From Pontixanthobacter luteolus (GTDB lineage Bacteria; Pseudomonadota; Alphaproteobacteria; Sphingomonadales; Sphingomonadaceae), in the NCBI RefSeq assembly GCF_009828095.1, contig NZ_WTYP01000002.1:625001-689000 (forward strand): DNA of 64,000 bases, in the 5' to 3' direction. Shown here in pieces: positions 46,434-55,524 of the stretch. The notes under the pieces were generated by a model. It had not been told where the DNA came from. It worked only from the letters and a program-made list of their open reading frames with translations, and ran no database searches. How positions within the stretch are numbered: the stretch's first letter is position 1; every line of letters starts with the position of its first letter. A program made the position numbers and the translations under genes.

Positions 46434-47558
46434 TTACATACCGGCGTTAGGGCCGTAGGTAACTTCAACACGGCGGTTCTGGAGTTCGCGAACTCCGTCA
46501 GCCGTTGGCACACGAAGCTGGGTTTCACCAAATGCTTCGCTAGCGATCCGACCAGCCGGAATTCCGCGACCGGTGAGATAATCCATGACCGATGAGTTAC
46601 GACGCTCGGAAAGACCGACGTTGTAAACCTTCGAACCCGAAGTATCCGCGTGTCCAGCAAGCATCACCGATGCCATGCCGCAGTTTGCGTACTGCGATAC
46701 CGCATTGTCGAGAATGGTCGCAGCTTCAGGCGTGATGTCCGACTGATCCCATTCGAAGAATACGATGTACGGGCCCTTGTTGCAAACCGTCGGTGCCGGT
46801 GGCGGCGGCGGCGGTGGCGGAGGAGGCGGTGGCGGTGGCGGTGGTGGCGGTGGTGGCGGAGGCGGAGCGTCCGGTTCACCACCGAAGTTGTAAGTCAGCG
46901 TACCGAGAATCGAGTGCGAACGAACGTCGCCTTCGAGATTGCGGCCGTAACGATCGACGATGCCGACGTTCTCTGCGTTGAACATGCGATAACGCAGACC
47001 AACGTCCCAGTTATCTGTTAGCGGTGCACGAACGCCTGCGAGAAGCTGCCATGCGAGCCCGCTGTCGGAATCGTCAAAGACGTCCGCCGCAAGTGGGTTC
47101 GTAGCTGCCTGCAGTTCAGTGCGTGCGACGCCGATACCGGCACCAGCGAAGCCTTGGATGCCGTCATCATCACCGAAGTCGAAAAGACCGTTCAGCATGA
47201 AGCTGAGGGAGTTGATGTCGCCACCGGCAGGATAGGTGCCACCAGGTGTTACGTTTGGAGCGTTAACACGCGGAAGTCCGGCGCTACCGACCGAAAGGTT
47301 GGTAATGTCAGCTTCGCGATAGCTTACTTCAGTCTCCAGACGGAAACCACCGAAGTCGTAACCGACGATACCGCCAAAGTCGTAACCAGTGTCGGTATCG
47401 ACCTTGATGTTGTCCGTACCATTGTTCAGGTCAAGATTGACGTCTTCAACGATCATCGGACCACCTCCGACCTCGACGTACCATTGTCCGTCGCGGGCGA
47501 GGGCAGGCGATGCAAGGGCCGTAGAGGCCATCGCCATTCCTATGACGAGTTTCCGCAT
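46434..47558 (-). CDS. OmpA-family outer-membrane protein
   Basis: The 374-residue protein has a signal peptide (MRKLVIGMAMASTALASPALA), an eight-strand beta-barrel (about 25-225), a linker of 23 consecutive prolines encoded by 46797-46865, and a C-terminal OmpA peptidoglycan-binding domain with FEWDQSDITPEAA, LAGHADTSGS and LSERRNSSVMDYL. It anchors the outer membrane to the wall. The proline run is long for the family and would need elongation factor P to translate. GGGGAAA lies before the ATG, and a terminator follows the gene. Confidence 0.92.
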   Translation of the reverse strand: MRKLVIGMAMASTALASPALARDGQWYVEVGGGPMIVEDVNLDLNNGTDNIKVDTDTGYDFGGIVGYDFGGFRLETEVSYREADITNLSVGSAGLPRVNAPNVTPGGTYPAGGDINSLSFMLNGLFDFGDDDGIQGFAGAGIGVARTELQAATNPLAADVFDDSDSGLAWQLLAGVRAPLTDNWDVGLRYRMFNAENVGIVDRYGRNLEGDVRSHSILGTLTYNFGGEPDAPPPPPPPPPPPPPPPPPPPPPPPAPTVCNKGPYIVFFEWDQSDITPEAATILDNAVSQYANCGMASVMLAGHADTSGSKVYNVGLSERRNSSVMDYLTGRGIPAGRIASEAFGETQLRVPTADGVRELQNRRVEVTYGPNAGM

Positions 47559-47751
47559 TATGTATTTCCCCTTTATTAGCGAAATTGAGCCACCGAGTTG
47601 TGGTTTTCTAACTTTTCCTCATGGGAGAGGCAAGCGGTCAATCGAAGCAAACTGTTGCAAGAATGTCTCTCTTTGGCTCTCAAGAGCCGAAATATGACCG
47701 GTTTACCTATCCCTGTGGGAGTGAAACGTCATTGGACCGGAAGTGTTCCAA

Positions 47752-48210
47752 TTATGTTACCGGAAATATTCCTGCGTTTGTAAGGGCTTCGATTAAGTCG
47801 GCGAATGCCGCCCTGAGCTCTGTGTCGGGAGCTGTGCCCCCGGTTGGCTGAGCGGGAGCGTCAGGGCCGATCCAGCCATCCCTGAACAATCTATATTGGC
47901 CCTTCGACAAGTCGTAAATCCTCATGCCCGTAGTCGGTATCGCGAAGATCCAGGACCCGCTCGAATAGCCGGCAATAAGTCCGTCGCGGCCTGTCCATTC
48001 GCCGGTGCCGCCGTCGGCCACCAGCCAGCAATGGCCATCGGCAGGATTGGCAGGCGGAACGGGAATCTCTGCTTGGATTGCTGGGTGTAGGAGGATGTCT
48101 GTTCTGGCCAGAGCCTCGTTCACGAAGAATTCTTTTTGCGATTGTGCTGCAAACAGGAATGGAAGGGCGAACCGTGGCGAAGCTTCGGTGAATTGAATGG
48201 GGTCAGACAT
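47752..48210 (-). CDS. DUF2793 protein at the end of the GTA cluster
   Basis: The 152-residue protein has SPRFALPFLFAAQSQKEFFVNEALARTD and a Trp-rich middle (WLVADGGTGEW), which match DUF2793. That family occurs at the tail-fibre end of GTA and phage clusters in sphingomonads. It may be a tail-fibre or receptor-contact protein, but this is inference. It starts 44 bases after the tail-tip gene with GAGG before the ATG, and no terminator was seen behind it. Confidence 0.75.
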   Translation of the reverse strand: MSDPIQFTEASPRFALPFLFAAQSQKEFFVNEALARTDILLHPAIQAEIPVPPANPADGHCWLVADGGTGEWTGRDGLIAGYSSGSWIFAIPTTGMRIYDLSKGQYRLFRDGWIGPDAPAQPTGGTAPDTELRAAFADLIEALTNAGIFPVT

Positions 48211-48254
48211 ATTTTACCTCGTTTGAAGGTGTTTTTCGGAAATTCTGGTCGGAA

Positions 48255-50426
48255 TTATTGCAGAAGAATCAGCTCAAGCGCTTCCGATTCTCCGAATCGA
48301 CCGACCTGCCGTACCCAGGCACTCTGTCCGGCGAACGAGCTTGCGACACTGGCTGGGATGTTCACATGGGTTTCCCCGACTTCCCACATTGCCTGGTTCT
48401 CGGGGCTGCCGATGCCAACGCGATAAAGCTCGGCTTCTTCGACGAGAGGAACTTCGGTGCTGGAATTCCAAATCCAGCTTCCCCTCGCCCTGCGGGTCCA
48501 TTGCAATCGGAGATCGCCATTGGGCAGGTGCGTTACGCGTGGGTGAACCGGTGTGAGCGGCAACGACCCACGGCCCAAGTTCGAGATTTCGCTGAGCACA
48601 GGGTCATCATCACCTGCACCGATTGCAGCGATGCTCGAAACACTGCCTCCTCCAAACCGCGTCAGTGCAAGCTCGATCAAATTCGCATCGATCGCCGTGA
48701 CCGCGCTGCCCGGTGCATGCGCAGTCTGCGCCAAATGCTCGGTGCCCCCGCGCCCTCTGAGTAGACCGCTCAATTGCCAACGTGTTGATGAAAGGCGATC
48801 TGCGGTTGTGAATTGAATGATCTCATCGTTCAGGATCAATCTGTTTCGACCAGAGGCGAGGGCATCGATCGAGCAGTCGCTGAAGAGATGGTCCTCTGAA
48901 ACCGTTTCCACATCCATCCTGCTCAAGGCTTCGAATCGCAGCGATGGTGAAGGAGGAAGGGGTTCGACAAGCTTTGCCATTGTTGCCTGGCCGCGGCCCG
49001 AAGGACCAAGAGGGTCGAGGATTCCACCAGCATTTGCGTAGAGCGCCGCGCCGCGCCAGCTTGCATCGGATGAGCCGACCGCGGCATAGATTTTCGGTTG
49101 GTCGCCTGAACTGACCAATTGGCCGGGCAGTTCGAACGCTCTGAGATAGGTTTCAGATGGAACCCAGTCCGCAGCTTGGGGTGCCGTACCGCCGTCTGCG
49201 GGAACACTGTGGCGTTGCTGGCGCGCGGCACGTTTCAGCTCCAGCTCGACGCCTTTTTCCCGCCATTCCCATCCGGTGATGGTCCACAAACCGGGTGAGC
49301 CGGGGACGCGGACGGTCGTCCCCGGACGAAATCTCTCATCGAGCTCGATGAGCCGCCATTGCATGATTTCACGCGAATCCTCGGCCCTTTGCGCCGCTTG
49401 GTTGATAAGGCTGCGGGCATTCGCTGGCTCCAATGCGCCGGGGAATTGTAGAACCGAATCCTGCGCGGGTCTGGAACGGCCGATAGCGCGCTGGATGCCG
49501 GGCTGGTAATCCCGGGAGACGTCATAATATCTGAGCCCGGTGAGGAGTGCGCTTTCAGCATTCGCCCTCTCGCGTGCGACACCGGTGCGCTTCCCGAATT
49601 CGCCATCCTCCCAGGCTGACGCGGCAGGCAGCAAAGGCGCCTGCCCGTTGGCCTCGCTCTCCGCCTCGACCATCAAACTGCCGTCGGCGATTGAGGTCTG
49701 CATGGGGTAGAGGAGGTCTAGCGTGCTCAGTATGCCGGCATAGGATCCCCCCTCGTGACTGATACCCGTGAGGCCCGAAAAGCGCATCGGCGCGGCAGGA
49801 GTATTCTCTTCGCTGCGGAAGAATTCTTCGCTCGATACTTCATCATCATCGGCGATCACTTCGAAAGTCAGGGCAGGAATGCGGTTGCCGAAATCTGCCA
49901 ATTGCAGGTCTTCGAAGACAACATATGCGCAGCCACGATAGGCGGGGCAGTTACCGCCAGCCGCCGCGGCCATGAGCGGATCGGATGGCTGATCTCCAGC
50001 ACCAGTATAGATGCGAAGCGTTCCGCCAGCTTTTAGATCGCCTGCCGTTCCGCGGAGCAAGTTTCCATCGGCCCAAATTCTGCCGATGCGCTTGATCGGG
50101 CGGCTGGAAAGAGCCACTGCGAAGGAACTTGAATAACTGTAGCTGGTGGTCTTTGGCCTGCCTTTCCCGCCGCCCGATTTTTCCTTGCTTTCCACCAGAT
50201 CGGTGGCCCAGATTATCGTACCGGAAACGCGCATCGTCCCGAAGTGGCGCGACAAAGGGCTGCCATAACTGGAGGTCGTGACATCCAGCTCTTTCAGGCG
50301 CGGTCCTTCGCGAGTGCCGCTGCCCAATATCTTTGCATCGATTTGCCTTCCAGCGAGTGCACCGATGGCCCCGCCGATAGGGCCGCCGAAAACAGTGCCA
50401 AGGGCACCGAGAACCAGTGTTGCCAT
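48255..50426 (-). CDS. GTA tail-tip / host-specificity protein (g15-like)
   Basis: The 723-residue protein begins with a Gly/Ala-rich hydrophobic helix (about 1-30, LGTVFGGPIGGAIGALAG), as in phage tail-tip proteins, followed by RHFGTMRVSGTIIWATDL and a series of beta-rich domains ending in fibronectin-like strands (about 630-720). It fits the Rhodobacter GTA g15 by position and by its ends, but is only a little over half the length (about 1,300 residues there). The GTA TIM-barrel region is not recognised here. It would form the tip that contacts the recipient cell. It starts 3 bases after the peptidase gene. Confidence 0.82.
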   Translation of the reverse strand: MATLVLGALGTVFGGPIGGAIGALAGRQIDAKILGSGTREGPRLKELDVTTSSYGSPLSRHFGTMRVSGTIIWATDLVESKEKSGGGKGRPKTTSYSYSSSFAVALSSRPIKRIGRIWADGNLLRGTAGDLKAGGTLRIYTGAGDQPSDPLMAAAAGGNCPAYRGCAYVVFEDLQLADFGNRIPALTFEVIADDDEVSSEEFFRSEENTPAAPMRFSGLTGISHEGGSYAGILSTLDLLYPMQTSIADGSLMVEAESEANGQAPLLPAASAWEDGEFGKRTGVARERANAESALLTGLRYYDVSRDYQPGIQRAIGRSRPAQDSVLQFPGALEPANARSLINQAAQRAEDSREIMQWRLIELDERFRPGTTVRVPGSPGLWTITGWEWREKGVELELKRAARQQRHSVPADGGTAPQAADWVPSETYLRAFELPGQLVSSGDQPKIYAAVGSSDASWRGAALYANAGGILDPLGPSGRGQATMAKLVEPLPPSPSLRFEALSRMDVETVSEDHLFSDCSIDALASGRNRLILNDEIIQFTTADRLSSTRWQLSGLLRGRGGTEHLAQTAHAPGSAVTAIDANLIELALTRFGGGSVSSIAAIGAGDDDPVLSEISNLGRGSLPLTPVHPRVTHLPNGDLRLQWTRRARGSWIWNSSTEVPLVEEAELYRVGIGSPENQAMWEVGETHVNIPASVASSFAGQSAWVRQVGRFGESEALELILLQ

Positions 50427-50429
50427 GAT

Positions 50430-50843
50430 CTAGCGTCTTTCATTGAGGCGGAATTTGTTAATGACCGGCCATTGCAAGGGGCCGGCTGCGGAAACCACGC
50501 GGCCCAGACCGACATGGGCATGGATGAATCGAAGCGGGCCAGCTGCGATCAGCAGATGCCGCTGGCCAGGACCGGGGCGGACAACGAGGATATCGCCGCG
50601 CTCGATAACCCCGGCAGCCGGGCCCAGGCCGGCGGACGAAGCAATATCCGGAACAAATGAGTAGTCAGCATTGCGCAGGCCGTAGCCGGATAGGGACGGA
50701 ACCTTGCGACCGACCGCCGAAAGCGCGAGCAGGACAAGGCCAACGCAGTCCACTCCGTAGAGAATATCGCGGCCATGAAGCTGGAACGGGACGCCGACCA
50801 GCCCTTCGGCGGCGGCGGCAAGCCGTTCTTGATCTGCCGTCAT
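50430..50843 (-). CDS. GTA NlpC/P60 cell-wall peptidase (g14-like)
   Basis: The 137-residue peptidase has Cys33 in GVDCVGLV and His96 in GQRHLLIA, the NlpC/P60 catalytic pair, with a later His108 as possible third member. In the particle it would open the murein during DNA delivery. The start at 50843 overlaps the hub gene stop by 4 bases (ATGA). The frame is open further upstream but runs into the hub gene. Confidence 0.87.
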   Translation of the reverse strand: MTADQERLAAAAEGLVGVPFQLHGRDILYGVDCVGLVLLALSAVGRKVPSLSGYGLRNADYSFVPDIASSAGLGPAAGVIERGDILVVRPGPGQRHLLIAAGPLRFIHAHVGLGRVVSAAGPLQWPVINKFRLNERR

Positions 50844-51655
50844 TCGGGCAGCGGATATCGGGCAAGCAGATCGTTTCCGGGCAGAAAGGGCTCGCCGCGA
50901 AAGTTTGCCGAGTTGGCAAACCGGCTGTTGCAGGCGGCGAAGGTATGATCGCATCCCTCCCGCAGAAGCGCCTGGTCACCTGCTTGCAAACCGCCGGGCA
51001 ATGCCCCGCCGAACACCAAAGCAGGTCCGTCAGAAGCGATGATTGAAGACCGGATCCCTGAGTCTGCTCCGTCGATCCAGCGGGCCCAGCCGAACAGGTA
51101 GGGTGTCGGGTCAATGCCGGTGAAGATGGCCGAATTTGCTTCGAAATCCACCTCCTCCACCGCCGCTTCTACAGTGAAGGCCGGTGCAGCGAGATTGCAG
51201 CCCGGACCGCAGAATTCCGCGCGGCAGGTCGGGCTGGTGCGCGGCACCGGATCTTCGTCGAGCAGGAATTTGGCAGATCGAAGCTCCGCTGTGAATTCGC
51301 CGCCCTGTTCGGCGATCGCGCCGATCGAACCGTGATAGAGCACGGTATGATCCAGCGTTTCCCAATCCACCGCCCCCACCTGGATTGCGGCATCGTCGAA
51401 GCGACCTTTGGAGAGGTCCGGCACAGATATGGAGTCGTGTGACAATACGCCCTGCACCTCGGCGCTGTCCGGAGACAGGTCGGAGGTGCGGCGGATCGAA
51501 CTGGGGATCATGCCAGGCGCGGCCAGATGAGTAAGCCCGCCAAACACCAGATTGCGGTCGTGACTGGTGAAACCAAGCGCGCGGCCATCCTTACGATAGA
51601 TTCGCCAGAATGTTGCCACGCCTTCCAGTTCCTCGCGGAAGAAAACGTGTGTCAT
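50840..51655 (-). CDS. GTA tail hub protein (g13-like, DUF2163)
   Basis: The 271-residue protein combines an N-terminal DUF2163 domain and a C-terminal phage BR0599-type domain. Five cysteines (144, 149, 153, 235 and 242; TCRAEFCGPGCN and GCDHTFAACN) are placed to hold an iron-sulphur cluster, as known for phage lambda gpL. It overlaps the distal tail gene and the peptidase gene by 4 bases each. It sits at the centre of the tail tip and binds the distal tail ring. Confidence 0.88.
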   Translation of the reverse strand: MTHVFFREELEGVATFWRIYRKDGRALGFTSHDRNLVFGGLTHLAAPGMIPSSIRRTSDLSPDSAEVQGVLSHDSISVPDLSKGRFDDAAIQVGAVDWETLDHTVLYHGSIGAIAEQGGEFTAELRSAKFLLDEDPVPRTSPTCRAEFCGPGCNLAAPAFTVEAAVEEVDFEANSAIFTGIDPTPYLFGWARWIDGADSGIRSSIIASDGPALVFGGALPGGLQAGDQALLREGCDHTFAACNSRFANSANFRGEPFLPGNDLLARYPLPE

Positions 51656-53973
51656 ACGGCCTCGCGAATTTCGACCATCGGTACGGAGGGTGCCTCACCT
51701 GCCGCAAAACTGGCGCTGCTTATATCGATCTGATCCTCTGCAAAGCGCACCGGAACATCGAATAGAAAGCCCGCACGGACCTCTGCACCTTCCGGAGGCG
51801 CCTCATCAAACGACAAGATCCCGCCTGGCTGGAGCGACCAGTTCTGCGCCGGGGCGCTCCCAACGTTGACCATGATCGTTTCAGCGCGGGGCCGGGTAAT
51901 CCGCCGCCGCTGCGGTTCTTCCCCGTCGCCATAGAATTTGGCCATTTCGAACCCGGATGTGACCCCGTCGCCGATCCCCAGCAACTGGTCATCAGAGCGG
52001 GGATTGCCGGTCATCCCGTTTGAACTGAAGTCGAACGGGTCTTGCAGGCGGAACCCGCGGGCGGCACCGCGGCGCGCCCGAAAGAACGAGATAAGCGTGC
52101 CAAGCTCCGCCTCTGAACGTATGCCCGGCCCCACATCGAACCGTAGCCGCGCATCAGACCACAGCGAATTGCGCCGTTCATGTCCGGACGCGGTGACTGC
52201 CACTGTGGTGGAGAATTCGGGGCTGACCCGAGTGTCGCGGCCCAAGGGGAGCGGGTACATGATATCGTCGAATGCCTGCACGGGATTATCCTGATTTGGG
52301 GCGAGGCGGGTGTAGCCATCGCGGTTGATCTGCGGGAATGCCCAGACAAACCGCTGGGAGATGCCGCGCGCTGCGGCTTCGTCGAGCCCGGCGTCGATCC
52401 GGACCCAGAATTCTTCCGCATCGGCGGCATCCAGAACGAAGCCCGAAAGATAGTCCTGGCGGTCTGCCGGATAATTCAGGCGGCGATCGAATTCGGCATA
52501 TGCCATCCGGCGGCGCGCATCCGCACCTTCGGTCAGCCAGTCGTAATCTTCCAGTTGAAGCCGATCGAATGCGGGGTAGGCCCATCCGACAGGCACATTG
52601 GCTCGTTTCAGTTCAGGCATTTCCGGGTCGAGGATCGTGGGCGTGAATGCGAGCAGCAATATTTCCGCCGGACCTTTTGCAGCCGTTCTGACAGCGGCGG
52701 CCAAATCGTGGGTCGATTGGGCCAGCAGCGCCCCGGCTGCGTCCAGCAGCGCGGTCTGATCGGGCGGCAAATTGCCGTGCATGGATGTGATGATGGGCGG
52801 GTTCCCGCCAAACGCGGCGACTGCGGCAGCATCGTACAGGCAGGGCTTCCCGTCGCTTGTCACCCACCACCAAGGCTCGCCGATCTGGAACAGGATCGGC
52901 AGGCCGGCTCCGCGCATCAGCCCCACCAGATACCCTGCGGTCGATCGCAACCAGCCCATCGCAGTTTCGTTCGCCGGCGAAAGCAGCGCCGACGGCGGTT
53001 CCCACCCGGTGCGCCCGGCTTCGCCGCTATACGTTCTTTGCTGCCAATCATCCGGGCAATGGTCCGCTAGCAATTCGTAGGAAAGCGAGCAGATCGGCGC
53101 ATAATCCATGGCCGCACAGGCCCGAAAAAAAGCCCGGTGCCAGCGGAACGCGGGTAAGTTGAGGATGCCGTCCGCCGCCGCCACGAGCCGGCCTCCATCA
53201 TCCTCCAATCGGAAGAAATGGCTCATGCCGACATAGTGCAGGATCCGTCCACGATAGCCGAGGCCGCGAATGCTGCGCAGGATGCGTTCGGGTGTCAAAT
53301 TGTAGGAATCATCGTAGGCGGTAGCCATCTGCTCACCATGGGGAGGCAGCATGACATCGCCGATTTCGAGCATGGGCCGATCACCCTCGCAGACAATGTC
53401 GGACAGTGTAACGTACCCATTGGCCGGTCCGCTGAAGCGTTCGTCGCTTTCAGGTTCGTAAGCTGGAGGCACCAGCGAAATGAACATGCGATCGACATCG
53501 GCGGGATGGACCGGTTCGCCGGGTAAGCCATAGCCGCTTTCCAGCTGCGAGAACGGCAAGACGATCTCCGCATTTTCCGGTGTGCCTTGGGCGTAATTCC
53601 ACAGGCGGACATACCATACGCGATTATCGCCGTTTTCATCCCGCCCCTCGATCGTCAGGGTCGGGCCGTGCGGTTGATCGAGCGGCATCAACCCGCTCGA
53701 CCGCCAGGAAAATCGCAAGGTAGTTCGCGAATAGTCGCGGTCACAGCTGTAGGCGAGCAAGGGATGGTCGTGCCGGTCTTCGCTTTCCCAGATCAGTCCG
53801 CACAATTCGCCGCGATGATGGAATTCGCAATCAACCCGCAATGTGCCAGCCTGTTCAGCGACGGCAGCGGCCATCATCGGGCGCGGAAAATTCACGGTCC
53901 AGAAGCGCGGATCGAAGCGCTGGATGTATTCGGTTTCCTGTCCGTGCCGCTGACGGGCGAGCCAAAATGCCAT
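51652..53973 (-). CDS. GTA distal tail protein (g12-like DUF2460) with a large N-terminal extension
   Basis: The 773-residue protein ends in a DUF2460/TIGR02217 distal tail domain (about 565-773; YPLPLGRDTRVSPEFSTTV to IRE). The Rhodobacter g12 is about 200 residues, so about 560 residues are extra at the N-terminus. This part has Trp-rich beta strands (about 1-220), then an alternating helix/strand region (about 225-560) with HYVGMSHFFRL, ICSLSYELL, LSPANETAMGW and FQIGEPWWWVTSDGKP that resembles a TIM-barrel glycosidase-like fold. Glu336 and Glu366 are candidate acidic residues but lie too close together for a normal GH-A pair. It overlaps the hub gene by 4 bases and starts 10 bases after the tape measure gene. 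Confidence 0.8.
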   Translation of the reverse strand: MAFWLARQRHGQETEYIQRFDPRFWTVNFPRPMMAAAVAEQAGTLRVDCEFHHRGELCGLIWESEDRHDHPLLAYSCDRDYSRTTLRFSWRSSGLMPLDQPHGPTLTIEGRDENGDNRVWYVRLWNYAQGTPENAEIVLPFSQLESGYGLPGEPVHPADVDRMFISLVPPAYEPESDERFSGPANGYVTLSDIVCEGDRPMLEIGDVMLPPHGEQMATAYDDSYNLTPERILRSIRGLGYRGRILHYVGMSHFFRLEDDGGRLVAAADGILNLPAFRWHRAFFRACAAMDYAPICSLSYELLADHCPDDWQQRTYSGEAGRTGWEPPSALLSPANETAMGWLRSTAGYLVGLMRGAGLPILFQIGEPWWWVTSDGKPCLYDAAAVAAFGGNPPIITSMHGNLPPDQTALLDAAGALLAQSTHDLAAAVRTAAKGPAEILLLAFTPTILDPEMPELKRANVPVGWAYPAFDRLQLEDYDWLTEGADARRRMAYAEFDRRLNYPADRQDYLSGFVLDAADAEEFWVRIDAGLDEAAARGISQRFVWAFPQINRDGYTRLAPNQDNPVQAFDDIMYPLPLGRDTRVSPEFSTTVAVTASGHERRNSLWSDARLRFDVGPGIRSEAELGTLISFFRARRGAARGFRLQDPFDFSSNGMTGNPRSDDQLLGIGDGVTSGFEMAKFYGDGEEPQRRRITRPRAETIMVNVGSAPAQNWSLQPGGILSFDEAPPEGAEVRAGFLFDVPVRFAEDQIDISSASFAAGEAPSVPMVEIREAV

Positions 53974-53983
53974 GTCGAATTCC

Positions 53984-54571
53984 TCAGTTTGCAGCGAGCG
54001 CGCGGCGCACGGCGCTGGCGATCTGGCGTGACGAACGCTGGAGCGTGGCCGGGGCGCTTGCTCCGCGCGGCTGGTTAAGCTGGATGGAGACCCTCACATC
54101 GCGAGAGGCTGCGCCCGCCTGCCCGCCGGTTTCCACTCTGCCGGAGCTGGTCGGCACGAAAAGTTCCGGGCCGCGTTCACCGACCAGATAGCCGCGCCCT
54201 GGCGAAACCGGGCCGCCTGTCGCGCGCCCGGGCAGGCCGAGGATCGCGCCGATGCCGCCGCCCAAAATCCCCCCGATACCGCCGCCGCCGGAACCGCTGC
54301 CCAGACCGCCAAGTATCTTGTCGAGGCCAAGCTGCAGCGCTTGCGCGGCGATCTGGTCGAGCGTCTGGATTGCCATTCGCTTGAGATCTTCGAAACCGAT
54401 GCTGCCTTTGCGGATCGCGCTAAGCAGCCCCTTTTCGAGGATATCTCCGGCCTTGCTGAAGCCGGTCGCAAGCACGCCGTCCACGCTGCCGCGCATCGCG
54501 GCAATATCATTGGAGAAACCTTGAGTGCTGGCGCGCACTTCGATCAGCATCTCGTCTATTGGATCATCCAT
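53984..54571 (-). CDS. GTA tape measure protein (g11-like)
   Basis: The 195-residue protein has an amphipathic helical N-terminus (about 1-90), a Gly-rich hydrophobic middle (GLGSGSGGGGIGGILGGGIG) and RGYLVGERGPELFVPTSSGR, the usual end motif of tail tape measure proteins. The small size implies a very short tail, like that of the Rhodobacter GTA. It overlaps the chaperone gene (g10.1) by 8 bases. Confidence 0.88.
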   Translation of the reverse strand: MDDPIDEMLIEVRASTQGFSNDIAAMRGSVDGVLATGFSKAGDILEKGLLSAIRKGSIGFEDLKRMAIQTLDQIAAQALQLGLDKILGGLGSGSGGGGIGGILGGGIGAILGLPGRATGGPVSPGRGYLVGERGPELFVPTSSGRVETGGQAGAASRDVRVSIQLNQPRGASAPATLQRSSRQIASAVRRALAAN

Positions 54572-54803
54572 TGCGTTCTTGCTCCAGCAAATGGTTCAAT
54601 TCGGTGCGGGTGATGGTTTCGCTTGAGGATTGCGGGTCGCTGAGTGCGAGGACGAGGTCCGCCGGTGTGGCGTTCCAGAATTCATCCGGCCGCCAGCCCA
54701 GAGCCCGCGCCGCAATTCCCGCCAACGCAGACGCGCTTTGGCTAAACAGGCCGGTTTGCGCAGGCACCGACACGGGCATAGGTGCAGGCTCTGATCCGTT
54801 CAT
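54564..54803 (-). CDS. GTA tail assembly chaperone (g10.1-like, rcc01693 family)
   Basis: The 79-residue protein contains AGIAARALGWRPDEFWNATPADL, typical of the small tail chaperone called rcc01693 family in Rhodobacter. It would help fold or load the tape measure. The start at 54803 overlaps the stop of the g10-like gene by 4 bases; the frame continues upstream to 54854 but is inside that gene. Confidence 0.82.
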   Translation of the reverse strand: MNGSEPAPMPVSVPAQTGLFSQSASALAGIAARALGWRPDEFWNATPADLVLALSDPQSSSETITRTELNHLLEQERNG

Positions 54804-55114
54804 CCGGTGCCTTGCAGGATCTGGCCCAGCAGCGCGCGTAGCGGCTTTGCGCATCCTGCCAGTCCGGCTTCGACCACTGTGCGCTCCACATCCTCTCGGC
54901 TAACGGATTCGCGGCAGCGCAGGCAATGCCAGAACAATGCCGTCAATTCGGACAGGCGCAGTTGTCCATCGCCCGCGCGTTCGACCAAGGCGAATAGCGG
55001 CCCCAGTTCTTCTTCGGCAGTAACCAGCGCAGCAAAGCTTGGCCGCAGGATGTGCGGCGCACCGCCGATCATGATTGCCGCTTCACCGCGCAGGGGGTTG
55101 GCAGGGCCGGTCAT
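54800..55114 (-). CDS. GTA tail assembly chaperone (g10-like)
   Basis: The 104-residue protein with NPLRGEAAIMIGG and SFAALVTAEEELG matches the GTA g10 family (phage tail assembly chaperone type). It begins in an ATGA overlap with the major tail gene and ends in one with g10.1. Two overlapping chaperone frames before a tape measure recall the frameshifted chaperone pairs of other tailed phages, but here each has its own start. Confidence 0.85.
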   Translation of the reverse strand: MTGPANPLRGEAAIMIGGAPHILRPSFAALVTAEEELGPLFALVERAGDGQLRLSELTALFWHCLRCRESVSREDVERTVVEAGLAGCAKPLRALLGQILQGTG

Positions 55115-55518
55115 GCGGGCAGCACCGCGCCTGAACTTTCAAGCTGGAGCGTGTAGTTGCGCTCTCCGTTGAAATCGCCCGAATAGTCGAGCCGCTGGAC
55201 CAGAAACCGCCCGCGCAGTTTTTCGCCGTCTTCGAACGACAGCTCGTAATCATCGACGGTGCCGGCCAGCGCGTGAGCCCGGATGGCTGCCTCGGCGCTG
55301 CTGCCCAGGAAAATCCCGCTGGCGCTGACGGACACCGAACGCACTCCGGCGCCTGAAAGCAGATCGCGCCAGCCGCCCGATTGCTTGTGCGTGACGACCA
55401 CTGTGTCGCCGTTAATTGATAGCTGCGTGGTCCTGAGGCCGGCGACGGTCTGATAGGCAGGAGGCTGCGCGCCGTCCCCGATCTTTAGAAGGAAGGCAGA
55501 GCCTTTCTGGGCTGTCAT
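55111..55518 (-). CDS. GTA major tail tube protein (g9-like)
   Basis: The 135-residue protein has LLKIGDGAQPPAYQTVAGLRT, SGAGVRSVSVSASG and DYELSFEDGEKLRG, as in the TP901-1-type major tail proteins and the Rhodobacter GTA tail tube. Hexameric rings of it stack to form the tail. It starts 6 bases after g8 and overlaps g10 by 4 bases. Confidence 0.9.
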   Translation of the reverse strand: MTAQKGSAFLLKIGDGAQPPAYQTVAGLRTTQLSINGDTVVVTHKQSGGWRDLLSGAGVRSVSVSASGIFLGSSAEAAIRAHALAGTVDDYELSFEDGEKLRGRFLVQRLDYSGDFNGERNYTLQLESSGAVLPA

Positions 55519-55524
55519 GATGAT

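Noticed and set aside
51652-53973. Assigning a glycosidase activity to the distal tail extension
   Set aside because: Glu336 and Glu366 are only 30 residues apart, which does not fit a usual TIM-barrel catalytic pair, so only a fold resemblance is proposed.
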